From Gnomoniopsis sp. IMI 355080 (lineage: Eukaryota > Ascomycota > Sordariomycetes > Diaporthales > Gnomoniaceae), in the NCBI GenBank assembly GCA_027946555.1, contig JAPEVC010000013.1, forward strand, positions 124,001 to 188,000: a stretch of DNA of 64,000 nucleotides, given 5' to 3'. Under the pieces are notes generated by a model. It saw nothing but the letters and a program-made list of their open reading frames with translations. It was not told the origin of the DNA and searched no databases. The translations under genes and the position numbers were made by a program. Below, in pieces: positions 11,420-23,661 of this stretch (position 1 is its first letter; each line of letters opens with the position of its first letter).

Positions 11420-12370
11420 CTACTCATCGTACTTCTGTTTCTTCTCGGGGGGTTCGCCTTCACCAGGCTCAGGCTTGGCTTCTGACTTGGGCTCTGAATG
11501 CGGCACATCGGGGAGTTTGCTCGCGATTTCCTCCGCCTCTGCAGCCTGCTCAGTCTCGATCTTCGACTCAGCAGCTGACGCTTCCTTGGCATCCTCCTCA
11601 ACAGGAGGGAAATAGATCCTATTAAGAATATTGAGTCAGTCCCTGCGGTAGAATATCCAAATGCTATGAAATACGTACGGTAAGAATTCAGCGTGAGAGT
11701 CAATGTCCGGCTTGATCCAGGTGACAAAGACCACCTTTTCCAACTTCTGTCCCTTCTCGCTCTCCAAGAACTTCCTGACAGCCGACATGGCCACAGGAGC
11801 AGCCTTGCGGGGAGGATATCCATAGATACCAGTGCTTATACCACACAGGGCCAGAGTCTTGCAATCATTTTGGACTGCCAAATCCAGCACCTTGTTATAG
11901 CAGGAAGTCAACAGTTTCTCGCTCTTCTCCGGCTCGTCGCCGTCGTAGATGGGGCCTACGGCATGGATGACTTTCTTGCAGGGAAGATTGTAGGCGTCTG
12001 TGATTTTGGCATCGCCAGTGTCACAGCCGTTGAGAGTGCGGCACTCCTTAAGTAGACCGGGGCCGGCGCCGTTGTGGATGGCGCCGTCAATGCCGCCTCC
12101 TCCAAGCAAGCGCCTGTTCGCAGCGTTGGTGATGGCGTCGACGCCGAGTGTCGTGATGTCGTGACGGACTAGGCTGACACGATCGTTTAGAGCTTTGGAG
12201 GGCGTAATTAGGCCAGGGCCGGCGAAGGACAGCGTAGTGGGAATTTTGGTGTCGGTAGGAGGGGGCGAAAGTTTGCCCAGCTTGTAGAGGAGGGACAGTG
12301 GGGGGATCTCATCGGCTGGAAGAATAGCCATCTTGACTGCTTTGGTCGCGAATAGGCGGCGCAATAGCAT
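11420..12370 (-). CDS. MacroD-type macrodomain protein (ADP-ribosyl hydrolase-like)
   Basis: Macrodomains of the MacroD/YmdB class remove ADP-ribose from proteins or deacetylate O-acetyl-ADP-ribose. Exons 12370-11679 and 11618-11420 (60-nt intron, GTACGT donor) give 296 residues. The macrodomain spans about 55-235: VDAITNAANRRLLGGGGIDG (NAAN at 82-85 plus the Gly-rich loop), ECRTLNGCDTGDAK, VIHAVGP, and CGISTGIYGYP, all typical MacroD ligand-loop motifs. The N-terminus MLLRRLFATKAVK is basic and lacks acidic residues, so it could target mitochondria; an internal Met at residue 14 could give a cytosolic form. Exon 2 encodes a Glu/Lys/Pro-rich, probably disordered tail. It diverges from GlnRS over 439 bp. 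Confidence 0.92.
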
Positions 12371-12809
12371 GAATGCAACATCGAAAGACCACGGAGGTTT
12401 GGGTTGCAGGCGCGGAGCAGGGAGAAGTTGGAGGCGCTCCAGCTAAGTTCTTAGAACTCAACTGCTGAGCCTTTGATGACGACAGTGGGGAAAGGTTGGG
12501 CTGGAAGCTGGTGTGGGCCCTGGATTTAAGCTCCTGGGCCGTTTGCAGGGGTGTGTAGTGGATCTTATCAGCCACTGCCCCTCGTGCTCTTGACAGGCGG
12601 GCGCTGGGTTTTGCGTTTGGAATTTTGAGTCATTCGGAAGAGACGACAAAAGACAACAATTGCTTGTCTCAACCCTCTTTGTCGCCAACCCGCCCTTTAC
12701 TCCGAGTCTCACTGAACCATTCCCAACCTAATTGATTCGATCTCGTCCTCATTACAACCCATTGACCGTCAACGCCAGCCGCATCGAGTCTTTCGCGACC
12801 AAAGCAATC
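12371..12809. promoter_or_regulatory. Shared divergent promoter, macrodomain / GlnRS
   Basis: 439 bp between the start codons of two divergent genes; both promoters and leaders must fit here. No specific element can be assigned with confidence. Confidence 0.5.
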
Positions 12810-14828
12810 ATGGCGGACGTCGAAGCTGTCACGGCCAACGTGGCCAAGCTCTTGCTAGACGAGGAGACTGGAGAGATGGTTTCCAAGAACGAGTTGGCAA
12901 AGAGACAGAAGAAACGAGCGAAAAAGGCAGCCACTGCCGCAAATAAAGCCAAGGAACCACCAGCGGAGGCGAAGAAGCCAGCTCCTAAGCCTAAGAAGGA
13001 GGAGGAAGTCATAGACACAGAAGCCATGTTCAAGCAGGGCTTCCTCAGGGATGTTTACAATGAGCGTCCTGTTAAACCTGTCTTGACCCGGTTCCCTCCC
13101 GAGCCCAACGGCTTCCTCCACATCGGACATGCCAAGGCCATCGCCACCAACTTTGGCTTTGCAAAATATCATGGTGGCCAGTGCTATTTGAGGTAGGCCA
13201 CCGCGCACTTGACCGAGTCTGCTACTGACCGAATTCTGACTCTCTGACTATTGCAGATACGACGACACCAATCCCGAAGCTGAGGAGGAAATCTACTTCA
13301 CCGCCATACTCGACACAGTTCGATGGCTTGGATTTGAGCCCTACAAGATTACCTACTCCAGCGACAACTTCCAGAAACTCTACGATCTTGCCGAGAAGCT
13401 GATTTCCTTGGAGAAAGGTTACGTCTGTCACTGTGACGACGCAGAGATTAAGCGCCAGCGTGGGGGCGAGAAGGGCGAGTCGCCTCGCTACCGCTGCAGC
13501 CATGCCGAGCAGTCGGTCGAGGAAAATCTGCAGAAGTTCAGGGATATGCGGGATGGAAAGTACAAGCCCAGGGAGGCTTTCCTGCGCATGAAGCAGGACA
13601 TCACTGACGGTAACCCCCAGATGTGGGATCTGGCTGCTTACCGTGTCCTGGACGCATCGCACCACAAGACGGGAGACAAGTGGAAAATCTACCCAACATA
13701 CGACTTCACACACTGCCTGTGCGATTCCTTCGAAGGCATCACACACTCACTCTGTACAACTGAGTTCATCTTGAGTAGGGTGAGCTATGAGTGGCTCAAC
13801 AAGACTCTGGGAGTCTATGAACCCATGCAGCGCGAGTACGGCCGTCTGTCCTTGAGTGGTACTGTCCTGTCAAAACGGAAGATTCTGAAGTTGGTGACCG
13901 ACAAGATCGTAAGGGGTTGGGATGACCCTAGGCTGTACACATTGATGGCCATCAAGCGAAGAGGTGTTCCTCCAGGTGCTATATTGGAATTCATCAATGA
14001 GCTGGGTGTGACTACCAATGCTACCGTCATTCAGATCGTGCGGTTTGAGCAGTCGATTCGAAAGTACCTCGAGCGCACAGTACCGCGACTGATGCTAGTA
14101 CTGGACCCTTTGCCGGTGGTTATCGAGGACGCCGGCGAGGACGAGGGAACAGAACTTACTCTGCCGTTCTCTCCCAAGAACCCGGCGATGGGCAGCCACA
14201 CTGTCAAGCTCACCAAGACAGTATACATAGACCGCTCGGACTTCCGCGAGGTCGACTCACCCGACTACTTCCGGTTGGCACCTGGCAAGGCCGTCGGCCT
14301 GCTTCAGATGCCCTACCCCATCAAGGCTACCTCATTCACTAAGGACGAGGCCACCGGAAAGGTCACTGAAATCCGCGCTGTTTTCGTCCGTGAAGGCAAA
14401 AAACCCAAGACTTACATCCAGTGGGTTGGCACTGACGGCTCACGCCGCTGTGAGGTCCGCATGTACAATCCGCTTTTCAAAAGCGAGAACCCCAGTGCTG
14501 TGGAGGGCGGCTTTTTGAGCGACCTGAACCCGGACAGCGAGATTATCTACCCCGAGGCCATTATTGAGTCTGGCATCGAAGAGGTCAAGAAGCGTGCACC
14601 ATGGCCTGAAGCGGCTGGCGAAAGCGAGTTGGGCAAGGGTGGTCTTGAATCTGTGAGGTTTCAGGGTCTGAGAGTCGCTTACTTTGTGAGTATTCCGCCA
14701 ATAACCTTTTGTGTAAGAACTAAATATGCTGACTTTCGCTTTTGTAGGCATTGGATTCGGATAGCACCGACGAGAAGCTTGTTCTCAACCGCATTGTATC
14801 ACTCAAAGAGGACGCTGGAAAAAACTAA
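12810..14828 (+). CDS. gln4: Glutaminyl-tRNA synthetase, cytoplasmic
   Basis: Class I aminoacyl-tRNA synthetase that charges tRNA-Gln. Exons 12810-13192, 13257-14685 and 14748-14828 give 630 residues. The first in-frame ATG is 12810; upstream in-frame sequence lacks an ATG. The Lys-rich N-terminus (about 30-70) precedes the catalytic core: PPEPNGFLHIGHAKA with HIGH at 104-107, YDDTNP, YPTYDFTHCLCDS, the KMSKS equivalent LSKR at 332-335, and GWDDPRLYTL. C-terminal beta-barrel motifs such as PKTYIQWV and YNPLFKSENPS follow. The extra eukaryotic GlnRS N-terminal domain found in the 809-residue yeast enzyme is absent, which accounts for the length. Gln rather than Glu specificity is inferred from match to the Gln4-type core. 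Confidence 0.96.
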
Positions 14829-16004
14829 GTGGCAAGCCTCTACGATACCCTAGGTTCTGCTCCTTTCTGAATTTGCTTGTCCAAGATCTATAGTGGCGGT
14901 AGTTGGCGTCAGAGGTTTTAAGCAGATAGAAGCGATATTCATTGCGAAGTTTAGCGCACTGGGTCCGAAAGTTCCCATCATCTCCTCCCTTCATTCTGTG
15001 ATATAGTGCAATTCATACGGCCCACATCAGCAACTTCGCTTGCTATTTTCAGCGTGACGTAACCCTCTCAACCTTGTACACAACCATAAATGAACAGTTG
15101 AGGCTTTCTCCACACTCTGATTTCTAATGAAGAGTTCACACAACTATCCTAACACGTCGAATATGATGGAAGCGAGTGTGTTAATGTTTTATTGCCCTTC
15201 CCCAAAGGAAGATGTGCCGCAGGAGGCAGATTATGGTATGATGAGCATGTGGCTTGAACGAAAGTCATCTTTCAATCGCGGTTCGTGGCATCCATCGTTA
15301 CCTGTTCACCCGGTGACCCGGTGTCTTGGGTCCTACCATTTATATTCATCTATGAATAATGTCCCATGATGCTGAGGAACCATATTTAAAAGTCACATTG
15401 TGGCATGCACCGGGTAATACACTGTATCAAATGCCCGAACGAGCGCTCTGAACTATTTTGGATAGGTTTACCCGGGTGCCGCCATCAGTGCAGAAAGTTA
15501 CAAACAACGAAAGCAAGTCGAGCCATCGAGGTTCGATAGAACATGTCCCGGAGTATCACCCAGCTCCAGAATATAGACAATTCGCTGGTCAGGCGGGCCG
15601 TCCACCGCTTCACTTGGCTCGTTGGAACTGAAGGCGACATGAGTAGGCACTCAAAAGCTGCCTTTCGCCCGATGGGGAGACCTTATGCCAAAGCAGCTTC
15701 GCAGATTCTTCAATGTCTTTTGGGGACCAATCGTATACGCTTGTGTAGTGGGACGATCATTAGATGTTAAGGCAGAACCTGAAGGGGTTTTGACTTAATG
15801 AGCCAAGCCTGGCTTCCTTAAACAATCCGGAGAGTGGCCGAGCTTGACAAACCCGGCAGAGCAAGAGAGAGGGAGAGGGAGAGATCTGGGAAGGAACCTG
15901 TGGTCTACGGCGCCGCTCTTAGCTAACATGGGACGATGATGAGCATGTACTTAAGTACTATGCCCTAAGTGCCACAATCGTGGTGTCTGTGATATTATCT
16001 TTAG

Positions 16005-16034
16005 CACACACACACACACTCTCTCTCTCTCTCT
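16005..16034. repeat. Compound microsatellite (CA)7(CT)8
   Basis: Seven CA units followed directly by eight CT units, in noncoding sequence. Confidence 0.95.
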
Positions 16035-17575
16035 TTCCCTTGATGACTCATGTGGAATTTCTCTTCTAGGCGCATTAATGGTATACGTGGATGTTGGATG
16101 GCCAGCAAAGGACGACGATGAGCAGGAGATGGCGACAGCTATGCACTATCATTGACCAAAGAAAGCGTTCGGAACGTGGGCAAAGATTGCCGCCACGGCT
16201 GAGACCGTTAGATATTTGGGAGGTTCTAGTGCGGTCCCTGTCTTCGACCTTTAGAGGTCCAGATGTGGGTGAAGAACCAACGTTTTTTGCGATCGTTGGT
16301 GTCCGCTTTTTGCGAACAGGGAACCAGGTACCGGGTACGTTAAAGGCAGACCAACCAACTCCAGCTCTATTGGACCTTTTTCCCACCTCCTGTGGTCCCA
16401 AGAAGAATTTAGTGGCAAGACTAATAAAGTCCAGGGTAGTTACATGTTACAGGCCGCGTGGTTCATCCGTGCTGGGGAAAGCGTTCCTTCATATCCTTAT
16501 GGAGATCGGGCTCCTTAGGCTCCTTGGAAAGTACAGGACCTGCTTCCCCTGCCACCGTTGCGGCGAAAGAATTTCTGTGGCATCTTGAAGATCCAACGTT
16601 CCCCGGGACGCGGTCTGAACCATTCCGGGATGGTGGGTCCCTCATGCAATTTTTCTTTATTAAAGTTCCATGTGGTCTCTATTTGCGTTGCTTGCAACGG
16701 ACGCCCAAATTTCAAGCTGACGGTGACCTAGACCGCTCGAGCTTGGAAGGTGTCAGCGTTAATTCCCGTGGTGTATCCTTCTTTTGATAAGTTCATTAGA
16801 AGATGTAAGAGACACAGTAGAGGGTGGAGGAAAGGAGGGGTCAGTCGTGGATAACCAACCGGTGGAAGAGAATGGATTTGAGGTAAGGGGGGGGGGGAAG
16901 AGATAAGGGAGCGTGACCAAACCTATCAGCTGTATGCGGTATACGAAGCAATACTCGAGCTTCATTTTGTTTTGTTTTTATTTTCGGATTTTTCCTCGTC
17001 GCGAGTCTGCATATTTTCATCGTCGATGTTCCTTTATCCTCCGCTAGTCAGTCTGTAGCTATTTTTAACATGACAGATCTCTTCTTCGGGTGCAGATTCT
17101 CTCTCCCTGCCAAGGATATCCACTTTAGGCTACCGATCGCACCAGCGAATGGTACGAATTCAGTATTCTTCACACACATTCTTTTCACATTGTGGCTTTG
17201 AATCAAATGATCGACCTTGCGATCCTATCTACAGCTAAATGGGAGATCGCGAGGCAGTGCCCATTTGGGGTGCACGTGTGAGATGGGCGCCCATATGTAT
17301 GTAAAACTTGGAACCCACATTAGCTGGTCTAAAATTAGTTTCACAAATAAGAAAAAAACGGCGACCTGCCAAATGATTGAAAAAAGTGACCAGAGATTGA
17401 CATGTGCAAGCTGCACCCACTTGAGTACCAAGACATGCAACTCTTGCGACGAATTAACTGGTGGACGCCCGTCAGTCAGGGATAAATTATGACCTGCATG
17501 AGGCTCGTCTAGGCAAAGTCCAGCCAGCTGTCATCCCATGCAGTCGTGGTGCGCACACATACATATTTACCTAGG

Positions 17576-17601
17576 CACACACACACACACACACACACAC
17601 A
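17576..17601. repeat. (CA)13 microsatellite
   Basis: An uninterrupted run of thirteen CA units, directly after a CCTAGG word, in noncoding sequence. Confidence 0.95.
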
Positions 17602-19270
17602 TCCAACCCACTTCAACCTCGGTGAAGATACGTTGCCATGGTTCGTGCGAGGCTAAACTCGGGAAAGGTGCCTAATAGTCATATAATTCAGGATTTCTTT
17701 TTACCCAGGACTTCTGCTACGTCATGTGGCATGAGCCGTTCGCCATACTGATGGCCCGGGATTCAGAACGAATCCACCCTGTACTCTCATGTTGATTAAT
17801 TCCGTTGTTTATGTGGGGATTTATCTCCAGCGGGCACTTCTGCATAGTACCTTCTTCTGTTGTGTCCACCAGGCAGCATATTTGGTTTCTTCTCTCTCTC
17901 TTTTGCACTGACTCAGAAGCCAATGTGGACTGTTGGGTCTGGATCAGTCTCTGGAGACTGCCAGGGGAGCCCCGTGGCTGGTGAACCCGTGTGTCAGTGA
18001 ATAATCAGGCATACATACCTGGGCGGTGCATTGGGAAACAGAGGTTCCAGATCTTTTTCCGAATGGGTGCCCACAAACCCTCATGCGAGCATAGCATGTA
18101 CAAGTCCACAACCCTTGGCTGTAGATTGTACATGTCCCCCTACAGCCAGCCTCCTTAGCCGCACTGCATTAGGAAAAGCTCCATGCAACAAATATGAGGG
18201 ACGAAAGCGTGAATTTGAGAGCATGACGCTCCAACAGGGGGATCCAACTGCCGCAAGAGCCAGGATTAAGAGGACCCTTGAAGTCGTCATAAAGAGGGCC
18301 GAGACCTGCCTTCATTTCGGGTTTCTACAAAACGTGTCGATATTTTTTTCTTTGGTTGTCCTATATTTCCTTTTGACCCAACTATCTTTATTTATATCTG
18401 TCAAAGTCCCGCAGGTGATCCTTACCCACGCAACAAGCTTCCAATTTTTTCGACACATCAGAACTCGAATACGGAATCCTTCCACGCTCACCCAAACCTC
18501 AAACTTGAAAGGTCTAAAACTTGTCCACCTCGCTTCTCAAAGTTAGGACCTGGGGAAACGTCGCCCTAATAGAGGATCCACCAAACCCCCCACGACAGGT
18601 CTCGAAACACACAACATATCCCTGCTGCTGCCAACAGACGATCAGCGGGCCTGACACCTGTCATCCACCCTTAGCGACTGTAGATCGTCCACAGAGCCGC
18701 TGGAAGACAAACCTCCCCCAAAACTGTTAGCAAAGGACCCACAAAGCCACAGGAATAATCGATGCCCAGAGTACTAGTGCTGACCATGGCCATGTTGAGA
18801 CAGACACACAAGATTCAAAGTTTAAGAATAAAAATGACAGAGATCCCACCAAAGTCTCTCCTCCGGGACCAGGTTGACTGGCGCTGTGGCTGTGGCCATC
18901 TCAACCCAGACTGTGACAGCGTCTGCAACGGGTGCGGAAAGCGCTAAGGAAAGCGGCTGCCTATCGTCAAAGGCCATCGATGTTGACTACGACTTGTCCA
19001 TCGAAATGCGTCAAGACATGCATTTACACAAAAATCAAAACCTGTGCAAGGGGTCACATCCTGAAAGCATGGCCGAGTAAATAAAAATAAAAATAAAAAC
19101 GACGGCATTCAGGCATAGGCGGGCGCAAGGGAGTTGAGTCTGTTGGAATACAGAAGGGGGTATCTTTTGATTCTTCAGAGCGGGTTCAGGCAGGTTCCTG
19201 GAGACAAGAAACTCTTGGAGACGCGGCTGAACTTCGAGTATATATAGCATACAATACCCACACACTTTCT

Positions 19271-21237
19271 TCATGCCATCATAGCGCGTTCGCTGAGTCG
19301 AACTTTCATCATGGTACCATCTACCGGCTTAGCTGTGGGTGTCGTAGTCTGCAAGATGTTAGTATGCGCTTCAAAACAGTGACACAAGGTTGGGAAGGGG
19401 GCGGGGGCATCTTACGTTGAACAGCTCCGATTTGGTCCTGTAGTAACCTTTCTCATCCGGCATCGGCTGCCCATCAGCATCTAGCTCCAGCTCGCCAAGG
19501 CCTACCTTGACGAACTCGTACTTTCTCGCCACCTGGGCCAGTATCACTTTGGCCTCGATGTTCGCCAACTCGAGACCGATGCAGCTGCGTGGACCCCGTT
19601 CAAACGGCCTCCATGACCCCGGCGGCATCCAGCTCGTGTCACCAAGCCACCGTTCGGGCACGAAGTCATCCACGGTCTCGCCCCAGACATTCACATCATG
19701 ATGGATGATGAAGCTGTTGAGATACAATATACATCCGTCCGGGCAAATCGTCTTGCCATCCGGCAAGGTCAGCTGGAAGTCCGTACCCGGCGCTGTCATG
19801 CGGACGGAAGCGGCGGGTGGGTGCAGTCGGAGGGTCTCCTTGATCACCGCCGTGCCATAAGTCATCTGGCCGAGCAGCTCTGCGCCGCCAGGGGCGAGGA
19901 GCTTGGCGCCGACCGTGGCGGGGTTGACATCTGTCCCGAACAGCTTGTCCAGCTCCTCGAAAAGTGCGCGACGCTGTTTTGGAGAGCGCGAGAGCTCGTA
20001 CAAGACCCATTGCATGAGGATGCTGGTGGTGTCGTGACCTGCAAACAAGAAGACGCGCAGATTGTCGCTCGTCTGCTGCAGCAGCTCGGGCGTGAGCTCC
20101 TCTCCGCCTTGGAGACTCAGCCCCAGCACGCTGCGAGACTGTGCAATATCATGACCTGTGGAGGCACTGCGTGCGAATTCTTGCCTGACGACATCCTTCG
20201 TGAGTTTCTCGATTCTGTCAGTGAGTCCCTGCCTTTTCCGATCCTGTATCCAATTTAGAATCTCGGGGCGTTTTCGGCCCTGATATGATGCTAAGATTTC
20301 CATAAAGGCATTGAGGATCTCGCTTTCCTCGCCTGGGATCTGGGCATTGAAGTTCTGTCCCATCGTGACGGCGCCAATAATGTCGAAGGTCAGGGCCGTG
20401 AGGAGTTGGTCGAAACTGAACTCTGCATTTGACTCGGCGTGCCGGTCCAAGCGAGCAAGAAAGAGCTTAGTCTTATCTAAGATGATAGGGAGGGTGGTGA
20501 GAAGGTGCTGCGGCGCGAAGCCTGGGTTTAACCTTCGGCGCTGGGACTTCCAGTGTTCTCCCTGCAGCAAATTAGTCCGCGAATATGAGCAGCATGTCAC
20601 AAGTTGGTTACCTCGGCGGTGACAATGGAGTCCCGGCCTGTCAGCGGCCAGTAATACTGCAGCGTAGGTGCCTTTGGAATGCTGTAGGACCAACTCGACG
20701 AGGCCTTGGTGATCTGTTCAGCGACGTCTGCGTTGCAGATGAACAGCACTTCAGCCATTTCGCGGTCAGCATTTGTTTTCTTTTCTTGCAAGAGATCTAA
20801 CTTCAGAAAATATTGTAGAAGATCCCTTAGGAGCCGCAGCCTTCCCAGGGTATCTCTCAAGATTTCTTATAAGACAAGAAAACGTCGAGTATCGAAGGGG
20901 CACGCACTGGGTTGCTCCAGCGGCCGCAGGTCCGCCAAAATAACGCCTGGGTTCCCTTGCTCACGAGAAACCTCAAGAAGAACGTTGTCTGTATGTTTGT
21001 GTGAATGGCTGTTGTGTACTATATTGGTGGCAAAGGATTGTGCGCACCTATATGCGTTCGGGGATCCACTTTCTTGAACAGCTTGGCCAGCATCAACAGG
21101 TGGCCCATTATGAGACTTGGTTGCCCAAGCTGAGGAATCTCAGCGAACTTGTACCGCCATCGTCGAAGGGTCTGCACGGCGTACACGGCGAGGAGAGCCA
21201 GGGCCGTCCATAGGATTGGCCCGAGGTTGTCAAGCAT
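19271..21237 (-). CDS. Cytochrome P450 monooxygenase
   Basis: Membrane-anchored haem monooxygenase. Five exons, 21237-21048, 20988-20908, 20748-20612, 20561-19416 and 19348-19271, give 543 residues in one frame. The N-terminal anchor is MLDNLGPILWTALALLAVYA. The joins restore ADLRPLEQP-MLFICNADVA and SIVTAE-GEHWKSQRRR. Helix I AGHDTT is at 310-315, the ExxR motif ETLR at 378-381, PERW near 440, and the haem loop FERGPRSCIGLE with Cys463. The last exon adds TTTPTAKPVDGTMM, a usual P450 tail. The haem-loop style FERGPR.CIG resembles StcS/VerA-like fungal P450s, but the substrate cannot be named. No biosynthetic core enzyme lies nearby, so there is no cluster evidence. Confidence 0.93.
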
Positions 21238-22339
21238 TGCGAGTATTTTCGATTAGATCATGCAGACACACTTTCTTGAGGATATTGGTGTCGAGTTCTA
21301 AGTTTTTTCTTTTTCTTCCCCAAAAAGACGATGACTCGGGGAAACGGGCCAGTCGATCCCAAAGACGCTTCTCACCAGTTGTCGTTGACAGACGTACAGC
21401 CGAAACAAAATCCAGAGCCACAGAGACAGAGGTGGACCGTGGTGGGCGGGAATTCAGAGATGGTACATATGTTGTTTCAGTATCGCTCGCGTCGTACCTA
21501 CCTCAGGTATCCAAGGAATTTTTATAGATTGTCAGTGCTGTTGTTGAAAATGATGAACAGAGAAGAGAGGAAAGTGTTGATAAGCTATCGATTACCTAGA
21601 TGTATGTATCCGAGACCTTGCAGCTATATAATACTGTACCTTGGGCCGAAGGAGTCGCTGTTCTGTGCGTCCTTACTAACAACTACTACGTAGATTCGCT
21701 AAGAAGTTATGCTCCTTCACTCCATCGCTTCCAAGGTTGGTTTCAGTCCTTCGTCTTGGTGAATCGCGATGCATGACGGGACGGGCTTTCCCCTCGCGTC
21801 GAATTTCCTGATTCGCCAGTCAGTTCGCCAGTCAGAACCAATTGGACCTGTTCCTTCCCTCAAAACACGTAGCGCCTAGTAGCCCGTGGCCCAGATGCCG
21901 GCTCTATAGGCCTATGTAATATTTAAGCCTGCCTACCAAGTCACTGCAACCTTTCGCGATATATATGGTCGTCTATATAAGTGAGGCAGAAATAACTGGA
22001 TCAACCTTGATTTTTCATTCGATCGATTCAAGGTTGATGGCTTTCATCTCTTCAACCTTTCTATACATGAAGTACTCTATACAATGTTGAAACATTGAGT
22101 TTGTGACGTCAAAATGGCTCTACCTCTCCAGTGTACGACACACAGGAGCGAAATATGTGGTTCGATTCCTGGACTCTGGAAAGGGAATACTTTGCGGAAG
22201 CACTTGTTATTATAACCCTTCCTACAAGCACTTCCAATACTGTATCCCTGCCAGTATCGTGGATTGCCAACATTTCTGCGACGCTAGCCGCGTGGCTTTC
22301 ACTTTTGAACTTCAAGCCCGTTCGGTCTTAATAAGCGTC
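21238..22339. other. Intergenic: P450 promoter
   Basis: 1.1 kb upstream of the P450 gene and downstream of the next small gene. Nothing beyond presumed promoter and UTR sequence is recognised. Confidence 0.45.
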
Positions 22340-22840
22340 TCAAAACGACCCGGTTCGATACATGAGATACATCAACGCCAGCCAAGCAATGATCAAGTAT
22401 ATGCTGATGCCAAAGACCTTTGGTGCTGCGCTCCTCAACACGAGTGAGGACTTGGTGAGCCCTCCGTCGTGCTGCTCCTCGGCCACCGGTATGCTCGAGA
22501 CAGGCTCAGCGCCGCGCTCCAAATGTACTGTCGTCCATGCTTGCCCATCTCTCTCCGCGATACCATCTCTCTCAACGTGAGCTTTCTCCCAACGTTTCTC
22601 GGCCGCAGCGTCTGCAATACGCTCCGCGGCCGCCACGGGAGTCCTCGACACGCCCCTCGCCGGGAGACCGGGCGGCAAAGTCTCGATGCCTCGTCCCACT
22701 GATTGCTGTGCAGCTTCTTTTATGTTGAGGTCTCTCGAATGGGCTGCGTTTGAGATGATCTCCGGAGTTGCCAGCACCTGTATCAGCAGTAGGCTGGCCA
22801 GTATGTAGAGCACGGCCACCGAACCCAAGATCCCGCGCAT
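22340..22840 (-). CDS. Small membrane/secretory protein, unknown function
   Basis: Intronless, 166 residues from ATG at 22840; the frame is open further upstream, but this ATG places a signal-peptide-like segment at the start. Visible features are an N-terminal hydrophobic stretch (MRGILGSVAVLYILASLLLI, likely signal peptide or anchor), a polar middle rich in Ala, Glu and Arg, and a C-terminal hydrophobic segment (FGISIYLIIAWLALMYLMY) before a short tail. This suggests a small secretory-pathway protein held by its C-terminus, or a two-pass membrane protein. I recognise no family. Confidence 0.55.
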   Translation of the reverse strand: MRGILGSVAVLYILASLLLIQVLATPEIISNAAHSRDLNIKEAAQQSVGRGIETLPPGLPARGVSRTPVAAAERIADAAAEKRWEKAHVERDGIAERDGQAWTTVHLERGAEPVSSIPVAEEQHDGGLTKSSLVLRSAAPKVFGISIYLIIAWLALMYLMYRTGSF

Positions 22841-23661
22841 CGCCGAATGTATGAGATTGTACGCGTGTGAAGCAAATTGATTATATGTTAAGTTTTCTTT
22901 GGTCTCAAAAGAAATGAGGATGGTGACAGACAGAATTAAAGTTGATGAGACTTGGTGATGTTTGACTACATTTCCGTTGAAGGCCAAGATGTGTGCATTG
23001 ACGGAACCTGTGACACTGAGAGCCCCTGATCTAGGACAAAGGTGCGGTGGGATGCCAACCCTAACCCCAATGCCCCCCCCCCCCAAAAAAAAGAATCAAG
23101 AGGCCGTTCTTCAAAGTCCTGCCTGGCTCTATTTTATCTTGTCGCGTGGTCTTGTCACAATTGATGGCTTGACGCACCTGAACAAGAAGCCCATTATAGA
23201 CAGCAAAGTGCTCTGTTTGCAGGTGCTAATGCAAGATGCAAATATCCCCATGTCGGAAATGGGATCAGATACATTGTGCACACACCAGTCTCCGTTCTTT
23301 GGACCTTGGTACACGGAAACCTGGGCTATTTACAGGGTCAGTGTCCCACTTCAAGTTCGGAAAACCAGCAATTCATTGACAACGTATTCTATAGTCATAA
23401 GACATCAACCCACTGATTAAGTGTGGGTGAATTGGTGTTATCGGTTCTCTAAGTTAAGTGGCACCTGTGGTGATCACGAGGTGTTTGTTAAAGGTGACAA
23501 TTCTGCGAACCTGGACTTGCCTTGCTTATAGAACCACTACAAGGAATCGTCTGCACTGATACCCCAAAAGGATGATCTAGGTGATAAACTATATCCAAGT
23601 GAGAATCATAGTTGAGTAAGTCGCTAGTCATGCAAATGAAAGCTGCTCGCAAGCCTCGCAT
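22841..23661. other. Intergenic
   Basis: 0.8 kb. It holds the presumed promoter of the small membrane protein and a poly-C/poly-A run at about 23072-23094. No gene was seen. Confidence 0.45.

Larger units (their letters stand above)
14829..19270. other. Gene-poor interval with simple repeats and a zinc-finger-like ORF
   Basis: 4.4 kb without a supported multi-motif gene. It contains the (CA)n(CT)n tract near 16.0 kb, a (CA)13 tract near 17.6 kb, a poly-G run at about 16887-16898 and an A-rich repeat at about 19080-19100. At 18762-18947 (+) an open frame ends in a RanBP2-like finger, WRCGCGHLNPDCDSVCNGCG. Longer ORFs (16091-16588, 18031-18546) show no family features. Confidence 0.45.

Noticed and set aside
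12732..12809. N-terminal extension of GlnRS (RSRPHYNPLTVNAS...)
   Set aside because: It would need a TTG start; the first ATG (12810) matches the expected protein start. It could be revisited if N-terminal proteomics shows otherwise.
16091..16588. 165-codon ORF in the 15-19 kb gap
   Set aside because: Arg/Pro-rich with no family pattern, signal peptide or splice context; consistent with chance.
18031..18546. 171-codon ORF with an internal hydrophobic stretch
   Set aside because: The hydrophobic part comes from a T-rich promoter-like tract; the rest has no motif.
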